The notes beneath the pieces were generated by a model that saw only the letters and a list, made by a program, of their open reading frames with translations, had not been told where the DNA came from and ran no database searches. 5,568 bases of DNA from Clostridiales bacterium. GTDB taxonomy: Bacteria > Bacillota > Clostridia > Tissierellales > Dethiosulfatibacteraceae. Position 1 is the stretch's first letter; each line of letters begins with the position of its first letter. The stretch lies in assembly GCA_003446975.1 (NCBI GenBank), contig DMAP01000156.1, forward strand, positions 1 to 5,568, written 5' to 3'. Of this stretch, positions 5,553-5,568 are shown one piece after another. Both the position numbers and the translations under genes were made by a program.

Positions 5553-5568
5553 CAAAAGGAACCGTCCC
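5553..5568. repeat. Edge fragment resembling a dispersed clostridial palindromic repeat
   Basis: CAAAAGGAACCGTCCC runs into the right window edge. From memory, sequences of the form GGGACGGTTCCTTTTGTCCC recur many times in clostridial genomes, sometimes beside REP-associated (Y1-type) transposase genes. Only one side is visible here, and the copy has AAAAAA where the second GGGA arm would be. The assignment rests on recall, not on a repeat seen within the window. Confidence 0.35.

Overview
The window looks like chromosome of a low-to-moderate-GC Firmicute, most likely a Clostridia-type anaerobe. The reasons are AT-rich intergenic DNA, strong AGGAGG or GGAGG ribosome binding sites, T-rich hairpin terminators, a lipoprotein-type transport receptor and a typical short MscL. 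The species cannot be named from this sequence. Every gene I can support lies on the minus strand, so transcription runs from the right edge to the left edge.

From right to left: (1) the right edge carries a fragment resembling a repeat family I recall from clostridial genomes, next to a good sigma-70-type promoter; (2) a 3-hydroxyisobutyrate dehydrogenase-family NAD(P)-dependent oxidoreductase (4614-5474); (3) mscL, the large-conductance mechanosensitive channel (4099-4497), followed by a clear terminator; (4) a two-gene operon of a membrane sensor histidine kinase with an extracytoplasmic SBP_bac_3 domain and a PAS domain (1967-3988), overlapping by 29 bases a sigma-54-dependent NtrC-type response regulator (616-1995); (5) an 18-bp perfect inverted repeat acting as terminator; (6) a regulatory gap of about 210 bases; (7) the first 135 codons of a TAXI-family TRAP transporter solute receptor lipoprotein (1-405), which runs off the left edge.

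The most informative part is the gap between the regulator and the TAXI gene. On the minus strand it holds a match to every fixed position of the sigma-54 -24/-12 consensus (452-467), with 10 bases between GG and GC. Its predicted start site lies about 36 bases upstream of the TAXI start codon. Two dyads sharing TTGAT/ATCAA half-sites lie about 76 and 115 bases upstream of that start site, where enhancer sites for an NtrC-type activator would be expected. I infer a self-contained circuit: the kinase senses a small extracellular solute, the regulator is phosphorylated and drives sigma-54 polymerase at the transporter promoter, and the TAXI receptor captures a solute for uptake. The architecture parallels DctB/DctD control of dicarboxylate transport, but the sensor input domain and the transporter family differ. 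The ligand cannot be read from the sequence. The dehydrogenase and mscL have no evident tie to this circuit.
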